64,000 nt of DNA from Ruminococcus sp. AM36-2AA (GTDB lineage: Bacteria; Bacillota; Clostridia; Lachnospirales; Lachnospiraceae): contig NZ_QTYB01000013.1 in NCBI RefSeq assembly GCF_003461955.1, forward strand, positions 42,431 through 106,430, given 5' to 3'. Below are positions 53,301-60,280 of the stretch, piece after piece. The notes under the pieces are model-generated. The model saw nothing but the letters and a program-made list of their open reading frames with translations, was not told the origin of the DNA and made no database searches. The translations under genes and the position numbers were made by a program. Every line of letters starts with the position of its first letter. The stretch's first letter is position 1.

Positions 53301-53862
53301 ACGCCATACCTTCTTAAGCGGCCAGTACAACGATCTTCTGGAAGCGGAAAAAACGCTGGAACAGATCATTCAGGAGCTGGATGAGGGAATGCGGAAACAG
53401 TTCACCGAAAAATTCGGAGAGATCCAGAAAGAATTTGACAAGGCATTTAAGGAGCTGTTCGGCGGAGGCCGGGGAACTCTGGAGCTTGCGGAAGATGAGG
53501 ATATTCTGGAGGCCGGAATCAAAATTATTTCCCAGCCGCCCGGAAAAAAACTTCAGAACATGATGCAGCTTTCCGGTGGAGAGAAGGCACTGACAGCCAT
53601 TGCCCTTCTTTTTGCCATCCAGAACCTGAAACCATCACCGTTCTGTCTTCTGGATGAAATCGAGGCAGCCCTGGATGACTCAAACGTAGGCCGTTTTGCA
53701 GGATATTTACAGAAGTTGACGAAGAACACACAATTTATTATAATAACACATAGACGTGGTACCATGAATGCTGCAGACCGCCTTTATGGAATTACCATGC
53801 AGGAAAAAGGGGTATCAACGCTGGTATCAGTAGACCTGGTAGAGAACCAGCTTACCCGGTAG
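50302..53862 (+). CDS. smc: Chromosome partition protein SMC
   Basis: At 1186 residues it is full length. The N-terminal ATPase half has Walker A GPNGSGKSN and the KLLRGG-like block (KQLRGGNMQDVIFSG). Long coiled coils flank a hinge (about residues 515-635; VPGIRGVVADIIHVEKNYEIA). The C-terminal half has signature LSGGEKALTAIALLFAI, Walker B FCLLDEIEAALD and the D-loop. With ScpAB it organises and separates chromosomes. It lies between rnc and ftsY, the standard order. Confidence 0.97.
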   Translation: MYLKNIEVQGFKSFAQKINFEFHNGITGIVGPNGSGKSNVGDAVRWVLGEQSAKQLRGGNMQDVIFSGTELRKPLSFASVAITLDNSDHKLPVDFEEVTVTRRLYRSGESEYRINGSSCRLKDINEMFYDTGIGKEGYSIIGQGQIDKILSGKPEDRRELFDEAAGIVKFKRRKNTTLKKLEEEQQNLVRVTDILSELTKQLEPLERQSETAKIYLAKRESLKELDVNMFLLEYEHTGKLIRELEEKTRIAENQLQEAKDAHSRTKDEYERLEKSLEELNQRMDALREESRDRAIRKQQLSGEINVLHEQILAGEQNDSHYRSRLLAIQEDTEKKSADREELEEQRADLQAKLRKVSRELSDEQEKLDNIQSNIEECTQAVEDGKNEIIEILNSRANTKGKAQRFDAMMEQLDIRKAGISQRMLSLKTQEEEQQSAITQAKKEYDTITESIQAIREEGSNLTKEIKAIQETLKQQNTELEESQRAYHREASRLESLRNITERYDGYGNSIRRVMEQKDHVPGIRGVVADIIHVEKNYEIAIETALGGSIQNIVTDNEQTAKEMIEFLKKNRYGRATFLPLNSISQRGEFTQRGALNEPGAIGLASGLVSADKEYTGLIGYLLGKVLVVDNIDHAIAIARKYRHSIRMVTLEGESLSPGGSMTGGAFKNNSNLLGRRREIEELEKKVKELAARYNEIRQSMEDNRSKRNEMRDTVNSLQQKFQEQSIGQNTVRMNIEQLEKKAEEIRGGYARIEREQEEIRRQTREMQADNAQITQELETSKKDEEELETFIETRQKELEDWKKDEAQTLETLEKIRLDASASQQKESFIIENLKRLKEEIDVLLKEKEEILDSLEKGSQETAQKRKTIENVRVEIESFAAKEEASEKQLEKLQQEKEESTKSHKEFFEKRDELSNQISLLDKECFRLKTQAEKIEENREARISYMWEEYEITPNNALQYRKEELGDRHVMKQQIHKLKDEIRALGSVNVNAIEDYKELLERHTFLSGQYNDLLEAEKTLEQIIQELDEGMRKQFTEKFGEIQKEFDKAFKELFGGGRGTLELAEDEDILEAGIKIISQPPGKKLQNMMQLSGGEKALTAIALLFAIQNLKPSPFCLLDEIEAALDDSNVGRFAGYLQKLTKNTQFIIITHRRGTMNAADRLYGITMQEKGVSTLVSVDLVENQLTR

Positions 53863-53880
53863 CAGAGGGGATGAAACAGT

Positions 53881-54819
53881 ATGGCAGAAGAAAAAAAAGG
53901 ATTTTTTAAACGTCTGGTAAGCGGACTTACCAAAACGCGAGACAATATCGTTGCCGGATTTGATTCCATTTTCAGCGGTTTTTCCAGTATTGATGATGAT
54001 TTTTACGAAGAGCTGGAAGAGATCCTGATCATGGGAGACATCGGCATTAACGCAACCACCTCCATTCTGGAGCACCTGAAGGAACAGGTGGCTGAACAGC
54101 ATATCAAAGAGCCGTCCCAGTGCAAGCAGCTTCTGATCGACAGTATCAAGAAGCAGATGCAGGTGGAGAGCACAGAATATGAATTCGAGAACCGGAAATC
54201 CGTGATCCTGGTGATCGGTGTCAACGGAGTCGGTAAGACTACCTCCGTTGGTAAACTTGCCGGTAAACTGAAGGATCAGGGAAAGAAAGTAATCCTTGGT
54301 GCGGCAGATACGTTCCGTGCGGCAGCAGGAGAACAGCTGACACAGTGGGCTAACCGTGCAGGTGTTGAGATCATCGGCGGACAGGACGGTGCAGACCCGG
54401 CATCGGTTGTCTATGATGCGGTGGCAGCAGCCAAGGCCAGAAATGCGGATGTTCTGATCTGCGACACAGCAGGAAGACTTCACAATAAGAAGAACCTTAT
54501 GGAGGAGCTTCGCAAAATTTACCGTATTCTGGAACGTGAGTACCCGGAAGCATATCTGGAAACTCTGGTAGTCCTTGACGGAACCACCGGCCAGAACGCG
54601 CTTTCTCAGGCAAGACAGTTTGCCGAGGTAGCCAACGTTACCGGAATTATCCTTACCAAACTTGATGGTACAGCCAAGGGTGGAATTGCCGTAGCGATCC
54701 AGTCCGAGCTTGATATACCAGTAAAATACATCGGAGTAGGCGAGAGCATCGATGACTTGCAGAAATTCGACGCAGACGCATTTGTAAACGCCCTCTTTGA
54801 CGTAGAAGAAAGGAGCTAA
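53881..54819 (+). CDS. ftsY: Signal recognition particle receptor FtsY
   Basis: FtsY docks SRP-bound ribosomes at the membrane. The 312-residue protein has an N-domain followed by the SRP GTPase motifs GVNGVGKTTSVGKLA, ADTFRAAAGEQL, CDTAGRLHNKK, and TKLDGTAKGG. The N-terminal acidic region is very short, as in many Gram-positives. It starts 18 bases after smc, and ilvA begins two bases after its stop. Confidence 0.96.
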   Translation: MAEEKKGFFKRLVSGLTKTRDNIVAGFDSIFSGFSSIDDDFYEELEEILIMGDIGINATTSILEHLKEQVAEQHIKEPSQCKQLLIDSIKKQMQVESTEYEFENRKSVILVIGVNGVGKTTSVGKLAGKLKDQGKKVILGAADTFRAAAGEQLTQWANRAGVEIIGGQDGADPASVVYDAVAAAKARNADVLICDTAGRLHNKKNLMEELRKIYRILEREYPEAYLETLVVLDGTTGQNALSQARQFAEVANVTGIILTKLDGTAKGGIAVAIQSELDIPVKYIGVGESIDDLQKFDADAFVNALFDVEERS

Positions 54820-54821
54820 TT

Positions 54822-56033
54822 ATGCTTACATTAGAAAGCTTTGAAGAAGCGGCAGCAAAAGTAAAAGAAGTGACACAGGAAACAAAGCTGATATACAGCA
54901 GTTATTTCTCTGATATGACAGGAAACAAGGTTTACCTGAAACCGGAGAACATGCAGCGTACCGGTGCATATAAAGTACGTGGCGCATATTATAAGATCAG
55001 CACACTTTCTGACGAAGAGAGAAACAAAGGTCTGATCACAGCATCTGCAGGAAACCATGCACAGGGCGTTGCCTATGCTGCACATAAATATGGAGTAAAA
55101 GCAGTCATCGTTATGCCGACCACCACACCACTGATCAAGGTAGAACGTACCAAGAGTTATGGCGCAGAGGTTATCCTTCACGGAGATGTTTACGATGAAG
55201 CATGTGCATATGCACTTCAGCTTGCAGATGAGAACGGATATACATTTATTCATCCATTCGATGACCCTGCAGTAGCAACCGGCCAGGGAACCATTGCCAT
55301 GGAAATCGTACAGGAGCTTCCGCTGGTAGATTACATTCTCGTCCCAATCGGCGGCGGCGGACTTGCAACCGGTGTTTCTACCCTTGCAAAACTCCTCAAC
55401 CCACATATCAAAGTCATCGGCGTGGAGCCAGCAGGAGCAGCTTGCATGAAAGCATCTCTGGAGAAAGGTGAGGTCGTAACCCTTCCTCATGTAAACACCA
55501 TCGCAGACGGTACCGCAGTGCAGACCCCTGGAAAAAATATCTTCCCGTATATCCAGGAGAATCTGGACGACATCATCACCATTGATGATGATGAACTGAT
55601 CGTAGCTTTCCTGGATATGGTAGAAAACCACAAGATGATCGTAGAGAACTCCGGTCTTCTTACCGTAGCAGCTCTCCGTCATCTGGACGTTAAGAACAAA
55701 AAGATCGTATCCATCTTAAGTGGCGGAAACATGGATGTGATCACCATGTCTTCCGTTGTACAGCACGGCCTGATCCAGCGTGACCGTATCTTCACCGTAT
55801 CCGTCCTCATCCCGGACAAGCCAGGCGAACTGGTACGTGTTGCAAGCGTCATCGCCGAGAACCAGGGAAATGTCATCAAACTGGATCACAACCAGTTTGT
55901 AAGCACCAACAGAAATGCAGCTGTAGAGCTTCGGATCACCATGGAGGCATTTGGCACCGACCATAAGAATCAGATCGTAGCAGCACTGGAGAAAGCCGGA
56001 TGTAAGCCTAGGGTTGTTAGAGCGATACTGTAA
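54822..56033 (+). CDS. ilvA: Threonine ammonia-lyase (threonine dehydratase)
   Basis: The 403-residue PLP enzyme has the lysine in RTGAYKVRGAYYKI, the TASAGNHAQGVAYAAHKYG block, and the glycine loop PIGGGGLATG. A C-terminal ACT domain (about residues 325-400; VSVLIPDKPGELVRVASVIAENQGNV) follows. It deaminates threonine to 2-oxobutyrate. The single ACT domain and size fit the catabolic/short type more than the classic two-ACT IlvA. The two-base gap to ftsY means it is the last gene of the plsX operon. A terminator follows. Confidence 0.93.
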   Translation: MLTLESFEEAAAKVKEVTQETKLIYSSYFSDMTGNKVYLKPENMQRTGAYKVRGAYYKISTLSDEERNKGLITASAGNHAQGVAYAAHKYGVKAVIVMPTTTPLIKVERTKSYGAEVILHGDVYDEACAYALQLADENGYTFIHPFDDPAVATGQGTIAMEIVQELPLVDYILVPIGGGGLATGVSTLAKLLNPHIKVIGVEPAGAACMKASLEKGEVVTLPHVNTIADGTAVQTPGKNIFPYIQENLDDIITIDDDELIVAFLDMVENHKMIVENSGLLTVAALRHLDVKNKKIVSILSGGNMDVITMSSVVQHGLIQRDRIFTVSVLIPDKPGELVRVASVIAENQGNVIKLDHNQFVSTNRNAAVELRITMEAFGTDHKNQIVAALEKAGCKPRVVRAIL

Positions 56034-56065
56034 GAAAGATAGAACGAATATAAAAGCGAATATGG

Positions 56066-56106
56066 AAAACGTCTCAGAGTCATAATGAACCTGGGACGTT
56101 TTTTTA
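56066..56106 (+). terminator. Terminator of the plsX-to-ilvA operon
   Basis: The stem AAAACGTCTCAG / CTGGGACGTTTT (one G-U pair) is followed by further T. It marks the end of the conserved chromosomal block. Confidence 0.9.
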
Positions 56107-56230
56107 TAGAAATTCATGGCAAATTCCGAAATGGGAAAACTTTGTTATGCGGAGAGTCGAAATTTGTCGATGAAAATAGAATGAAATTTGTAATGAAATG
56201 TAGTAAACTGAGTAATAATTGAAAAGATGA

Positions 56231-56282
56231 CCGAACAACTCCGAACAAAATGGTTGCGGATCAAAAAAAGGAATGTTATACT
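56231..56282 (+). promoter_or_regulatory. Promoter and candidate operator of the AT-rich cassette
   Basis: TTGCGG (56254-56259), a 17-base spacer and extended -10 TGTTATACT (hexamer 56277-56282) form the promoter. Immediately upstream CCGAACAA occurs twice in direct repeat with a 10-bp period (56231-56238, 56241-56248). The second copy also forms an imperfect inverted repeat with GTTGCGG across the -35 box. The winged-helix protein of the cassette is an obvious candidate to bind here. Confidence 0.65.
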
Positions 56283-56308
56283 AAATACTACAGAGAGAGG
56301 TCTTGCGT

Positions 56309-57751
56309 ATGAAAATGCATATACATGGTCAGTTGAGAAAATATTTTGATTTAATGGCGAGTATTGTGCGAAGAGTGTTAGATAAACATGAATTTTCTGA
56401 AAAAGATTTTCGAAGTGTTTTCGAAAATCAGAATGGAGAACCTTATTCGGTTTTAAAAAGACGTTTTCCTCAGTTGATGAATGATAATTGTACATATAAA
56501 GAAATTGAGATTACAGATTTAACGGATGCATTTTTGATTGGTGTACAGTCGCTTGCCTCTGGGTGGAATAATCTTTATTATGATGTGATATTACTCTATT
56601 ATATGGATCGCGCAATAGAAAGATGCTATAAAAGAAATCGAACATTTAAAAGTGAAGTAGAAGAATATACTGCGTTAAATTTTAATAGTAAAGAAACAGG
56701 GATTTTAATTATTGAAAAAGTAAAATGTAAATGGGAACATACTCAGATCCGTAACAGTTTTGAGGCGGTTTTGAAGAATTTCTATTATGTGGATTGTTAT
56801 GCACTAAAAAATACAATAACCGTTAATTATGTGTTTGATTCCTCTTTGGCTTTTGAAGATAAAAGCAGTTTGAAATTGGCAATTTCTCCCGTGACAAAAG
56901 AAAAAACAGTAGAATTCAGTGCCCCTTATGAGCGGAAAAATGAAAAAACAAATGCTGGGCAGAAACTTTTTAGAGTAGAGCGTGTTGTAAATGAAGATCA
57001 TATTACTGAAAAAGTTTTGAATAATATTTTAAAAGCGGGGGAAGATCAAGTAGATGTCCTTGTTTTTCCTGAGATGTTGGGAACACAGTGTATGTTGGAT
57101 AAAATTAAAAAGAGTTTAGATGGAAAGGAACAGGAGATTCCGCTTTTGATTGTATTCCCTTCTATTTGGGAGAAAACAGATAATGATGAAATGAATCAAA
57201 ATCAAAGCAGCGTATTTTTACAGGGTGAAGAACTATTTAAACAAAAGAAATATGCAGATTTCAAATATTTCTCAAATGGAGCATTTGTATATGAAGATAT
57301 TAACCGAAAAAGAAATGAAGAAAAAGTAATTCATATTCTGCATATAGAAGACCTTGGAAGAATATGTGTCATTATATGTTATGATTATTTAGAGGAGGAG
57401 AATCGAGAAGGGATTGTCAAAAATTTTCATCCTACATTGATCTGCAGTCCTTCATTTTCAACAGGAAGCTTTGATTTTCGAATTCTGGCGCAACATAATT
57501 TTTCAAGAAATTGTAACTGGATTTGGTGTAATACATGTTCTGCCTTGCATACAGCTGACGAAAAAAAGAAAAAGAATTTTGATATTATTGGGCTTATCAC
57601 GAAATTGAGTAAAAATTGTGATTTGAGTGCAGAAGGTACATTTCAGGAAGTATATGATGGAATAACAAAATGTCAGAAGAACAGTTGTGATAACTGCATT
57701 TATTGTACGGAAATTCCATTGAATATTTTGGAAAATGAGGTGACGAAATGA
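56309..57751 (+). CDS. Nitrilase-superfamily-like protein with N-terminal helical domain and Cys cluster (cassette gene A)
   Basis: The 480-residue protein has an unrecognised N-terminal half (~1-215). A carbon-nitrogen-hydrolase-like domain follows: Glu255 in VDVLVFPEMLG, lysines 313-319 in KQKKYADFK, and Cys357 in RICVIICYDYLEEE. These match the Glu-Lys-Cys triad order of nitrilases. The C-terminus has Cys455, Cys460, Cys463 and Cys466, a possible zinc site not usual in nitrilases. No reverse-transcriptase motif is seen, although nitrilase domains are known fused to some defence reverse transcriptases. ATG 56309 is eight bases after GAGAGAGG. It overlaps the next gene by four bases. Base composition is clearly AT-rich. 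Function unknown. Confidence 0.7.
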   Translation: MKMHIHGQLRKYFDLMASIVRRVLDKHEFSEKDFRSVFENQNGEPYSVLKRRFPQLMNDNCTYKEIEITDLTDAFLIGVQSLASGWNNLYYDVILLYYMDRAIERCYKRNRTFKSEVEEYTALNFNSKETGILIIEKVKCKWEHTQIRNSFEAVLKNFYYVDCYALKNTITVNYVFDSSLAFEDKSSLKLAISPVTKEKTVEFSAPYERKNEKTNAGQKLFRVERVVNEDHITEKVLNNILKAGEDQVDVLVFPEMLGTQCMLDKIKKSLDGKEQEIPLLIVFPSIWEKTDNDEMNQNQSSVFLQGEELFKQKKYADFKYFSNGAFVYEDINRKRNEEKVIHILHIEDLGRICVIICYDYLEEENREGIVKNFHPTLICSPSFSTGSFDFRILAQHNFSRNCNWIWCNTCSALHTADEKKKKNFDIIGLITKLSKNCDLSAEGTFQEVYDGITKCQKNSCDNCIYCTEIPLNILENEVTK

Positions 57752-58512
57752 GTGAAATGGAATATTACATTACGAAGTTAAAAGAAAATATTAGCCGAGA
57801 TAATGGAAAAGGAGCAGTTGCAGACAGGGGTGTAGAAGATTTATTTCAGGATTTGCTGATTTCCATTTCAGATTCGTATTTAGAAGCATACGAAAGAAAT
57901 AATCTGGAAAAAATGAAGCAACTGTTAGAAGAACAGCGCAAATTGAGAAAACAATTGACAAAAGAATTGAATAAATCTGCGAACCAAATTCTTATTATTT
58001 CAGCCCAAATAGTGGATCAATATAATACTTTTAATAAAATTTACCAAAATCTTATTGCTGATAAGAATATAAAAGTAGATGCTGAATTTATAGAAGTGCA
58101 ATATAAAAATGCCAGGAGTATCATGGAATTTTTATATAGACATTCACATGTAAGACATAAAGATTTAATAGAACTGGGGATTTCAAGAAGCTCGGTTACA
58201 GATACGCTAAGATCTCTGGAGAATGCTGGACTGGTTGATAGAATTCAATGTGATAATTGTGCTTTTTATAATTTATCCAGTGAAGGACGAAAATATATTC
58301 GGAGCAAGGTGGAAAATATTGATCGGGAAATAACAATAGACGCAGAATTAGTCACTGAGAGAACTCATAAAGTGACAGCTCTTAAAGCACAGAGAGTTTG
58401 TTATCAGTATACATCATATGATAATTCACGATATTTATATGCTATTGATTTTAATGAAAAAGATAAAGAAGAACGTGAAAAACTACAAAGAAAATTTACA
58501 GGTTCAATGTGA
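57748..58512 (+). CDS. Coiled-coil and winged-helix DNA-binding protein (cassette gene B)
   Basis: The 254-residue protein has a charged, heptad-like helical region (about residues 45-110). A MarR-like winged helix follows (about 117-190), with helix-turn-helix LIELGISRSSVTDTLRSLENAGLVDRI and wing NLSSEGRKYI. Spaced cysteines (QCDNC) lie in the wing region. It may autoregulate the cassette or sense a DNA or protein signal for it. ATG 57748 overlaps gene A by ATGA, after GAGGTG, and the next gene starts nine bases after the stop. AT-rich like its neighbours. Fold call from pattern only. Confidence 0.72.
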   Translation: MSEMEYYITKLKENISRDNGKGAVADRGVEDLFQDLLISISDSYLEAYERNNLEKMKQLLEEQRKLRKQLTKELNKSANQILIISAQIVDQYNTFNKIYQNLIADKNIKVDAEFIEVQYKNARSIMEFLYRHSHVRHKDLIELGISRSSVTDTLRSLENAGLVDRIQCDNCAFYNLSSEGRKYIRSKVENIDREITIDAELVTERTHKVTALKAQRVCYQYTSYDNSRYLYAIDFNEKDKEEREKLQRKFTGSM

Positions 58513-58521
58513 GGGTGATAT

Positions 58522-59169
58522 ATGGAATATTTAATTGAAAATATAAAAAAAATGAATGAGATAGAACCCAACTGGCTGGTTATTGTCAAAGAAGAACTGG
58601 ATAATGATGCTGTTCCTCAGAATAGAGAACTCGCAAAGAAATATAACGAATTATGGAAAAATTTGAGAATTGCTTTAAAAAGGGATCGTATTAGAGCAGA
58701 AGAAGTATTTGGGAATCAGATTGGAGACAAAGGAAACTGGATTTTAAAGTCTGTGGAAGATTCTTTGGAAACTTACTTCTCATTCGAACAGCTTCGTATA
58801 ATTCAGGAGAGAAGTTTATCTGAGGCAGAAGAAATTCTGAGATATCTATTTGAAAATGTGATTATTTATTATAATCCTAAATTTCCACGTAAATATAGAG
58901 ATTTTGGATTTGAGACTGTTTCCAAATTTCTGGATATGACAATAGGATTAAATGGATTAGTGGATTTTTATATTCGTAGTCGATATACCATTGACATTAT
59001 AAAAGAAGATTTGGCAGATGAAACAGGATTGAAAGAAGAATTATGTGAACTGGTGGCAGGGATAATAAAAGAAAATTATCAGACTTTACAGATGGGACTT
59101 ATTATGAGCTATTTGAGGAAAAAGTTTGATGAAGATAAAGAAGGGCGTAATGGAAAAGACGAAAATTAA
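58522..59169 (+). CDS. Unrecognised helical protein (cassette gene C)
   Basis: This 215-residue protein is rich in Glu, Lys, Leu and Ile, with predicted long helices and no membrane segment, signal or catalytic motif I recognise. It contains a conserved-looking aromatic stretch (NVIIYYNPKFPRKYRDFGF) in the middle. GAGGGTG precedes ATG 58522. Its end overlaps the metallopeptidase gene by 20 bases, so the two are translationally coupled. Its position between the winged-helix and peptidase genes suggests a structural or inhibitory partner, for example a substrate or regulator of the peptidase. That is inference only. Confidence 0.65.
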   Translation: MEYLIENIKKMNEIEPNWLVIVKEELDNDAVPQNRELAKKYNELWKNLRIALKRDRIRAEEVFGNQIGDKGNWILKSVEDSLETYFSFEQLRIIQERSLSEAEEILRYLFENVIIYYNPKFPRKYRDFGFETVSKFLDMTIGLNGLVDFYIRSRYTIDIIKEDLADETGLKEELCELVAGIIKENYQTLQMGLIMSYLRKKFDEDKEGRNGKDEN

Positions 59170-60196
59170 AATAAACAAAACCGAAATTGAACTTCTAGAA
59201 TACATCCCAGATTTCTACTCCATAGCAGAAATCACCAACCCACTGCTGTCCGAAATGAGACCAGGAATCAAGACGTGGGTATCTGAGGACGTATTTGAAA
59301 AAATGCAGGTCTCTATCTGGATCGTAAATGACATCAGAGTAAATGCATTCGCAAAGAGATACGAAGGAAAAAACTACATAGTACTGACAATAGGACTCTG
59401 TGTCGCTTTCTGGAAAGAAGTCGAAGAATTCATCGGTAATAAAAATTTCAGAAAAGTATTTCACCTGTCAGAAGAAAAAGAAGACAGTTATAAAAAAGAG
59501 CTATATCAGTCCATGCTGAATTTTATCATTGCCCATGAATTCGGACATATTGTCCATGGACATGTTCTGGCAAATTCAGAAGACAATTTCATAGAAGAAT
59601 TATATGCAGACGAGACAACAAATAAAGATAACTGGCTCACACAGCTGAGAGAATTTGACGCAGATTATTATGCCGCAATGCTGAATACGGCCATTATACT
59701 TGGATATTGGAAAGAAGACAGGAAGGTATTAAGTGCAACCTTTGATCTTTTGTTTTTATCTTTTTATTTATGCTTCGATGTCTTTGCAAAAAACTCCAAC
59801 AGAGATTTCTCGAATTATCAGGAAAAAGATATAGAATCATATGATCATCCATACCCCGGCATCCGGATGTATTACTGCAGTATTGCGATCTGTGATTTAC
59901 TTATAAGAATTAAAGGAGATAATGAGCTTATCCGGGAACTTATCAGCAGCGGATTCGATGCGATGATTTCCTACGAAAAACGGGCTCTTGGAAAAGAAAA
60001 ATACCGGGACAGCTACTTTTCCATTGCAGGAACCCAAAAAGGCGCTATGCATATTCGGGCACTGGTAAATGGCTGGAATGAACTGGTAGATGAATATAAC
60101 CGATATTCGTATGTTACAATTTATAAAAATGACAATGTCGAATCCCTGTCATATTTCCTCGGAGAAGACGGAGAGTTTCTTCGCCAGGGAGTATAA
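59150..60196 (+). CDS. HEXXH zinc metallopeptidase-like protein (cassette gene D)
   Basis: The 348-residue protein carries HEFGHIVHGH (His129, Glu130, His133) and, 35 residues later, REFDADYYA, with Glu168 or Asp172 as third zinc ligand. This arrangement is like M48, ImmA/IrrE or Lit-type (phage exclusion) soluble peptidases; I cannot assign the family. No transmembrane anchor is obvious. ATG 59150 lies inside the end of gene C. Base composition is nearer that of the host than genes A-C. A strong terminator follows, so it is the last gene of the cassette and a plausible effector. Confidence 0.72.
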   Translation: MEKTKIKINKTEIELLEYIPDFYSIAEITNPLLSEMRPGIKTWVSEDVFEKMQVSIWIVNDIRVNAFAKRYEGKNYIVLTIGLCVAFWKEVEEFIGNKNFRKVFHLSEEKEDSYKKELYQSMLNFIIAHEFGHIVHGHVLANSEDNFIEELYADETTNKDNWLTQLREFDADYYAAMLNTAIILGYWKEDRKVLSATFDLLFLSFYLCFDVFAKNSNRDFSNYQEKDIESYDHPYPGIRMYYCSIAICDLLIRIKGDNELIRELISSGFDAMISYEKRALGKEKYRDSYFSIAGTQKGAMHIRALVNGWNELVDEYNRYSYVTIYKNDNVESLSYFLGEDGEFLRQGV

Positions 60197-60210
60197 CTTT
60201 ACGTGAAAAA

Positions 60211-60262
60211 GGTTTCATGATATCATATTCGTAGTAAATAATGATATCGTGAAACCATTTTT
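60211..60262 (+). terminator. Terminator of the AT-rich cassette
   Basis: A 16-bp stem GGTTTCATGATATCAT / ATGATATCGTGAAACC (60211-60226 / 60241-60256, one mismatch) has a 14-base loop, followed by ATTTTTG. Confidence 0.85.
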
Positions 60263-60280
60263 GTTTTGGGAGGAACCTCA

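Noticed and set aside
56309..57751. Reverse transcriptase with nitrilase domain (DRT type 1)
   Set aside because: No YxDD motif or reverse-transcriptase palm blocks in the N-terminal half.
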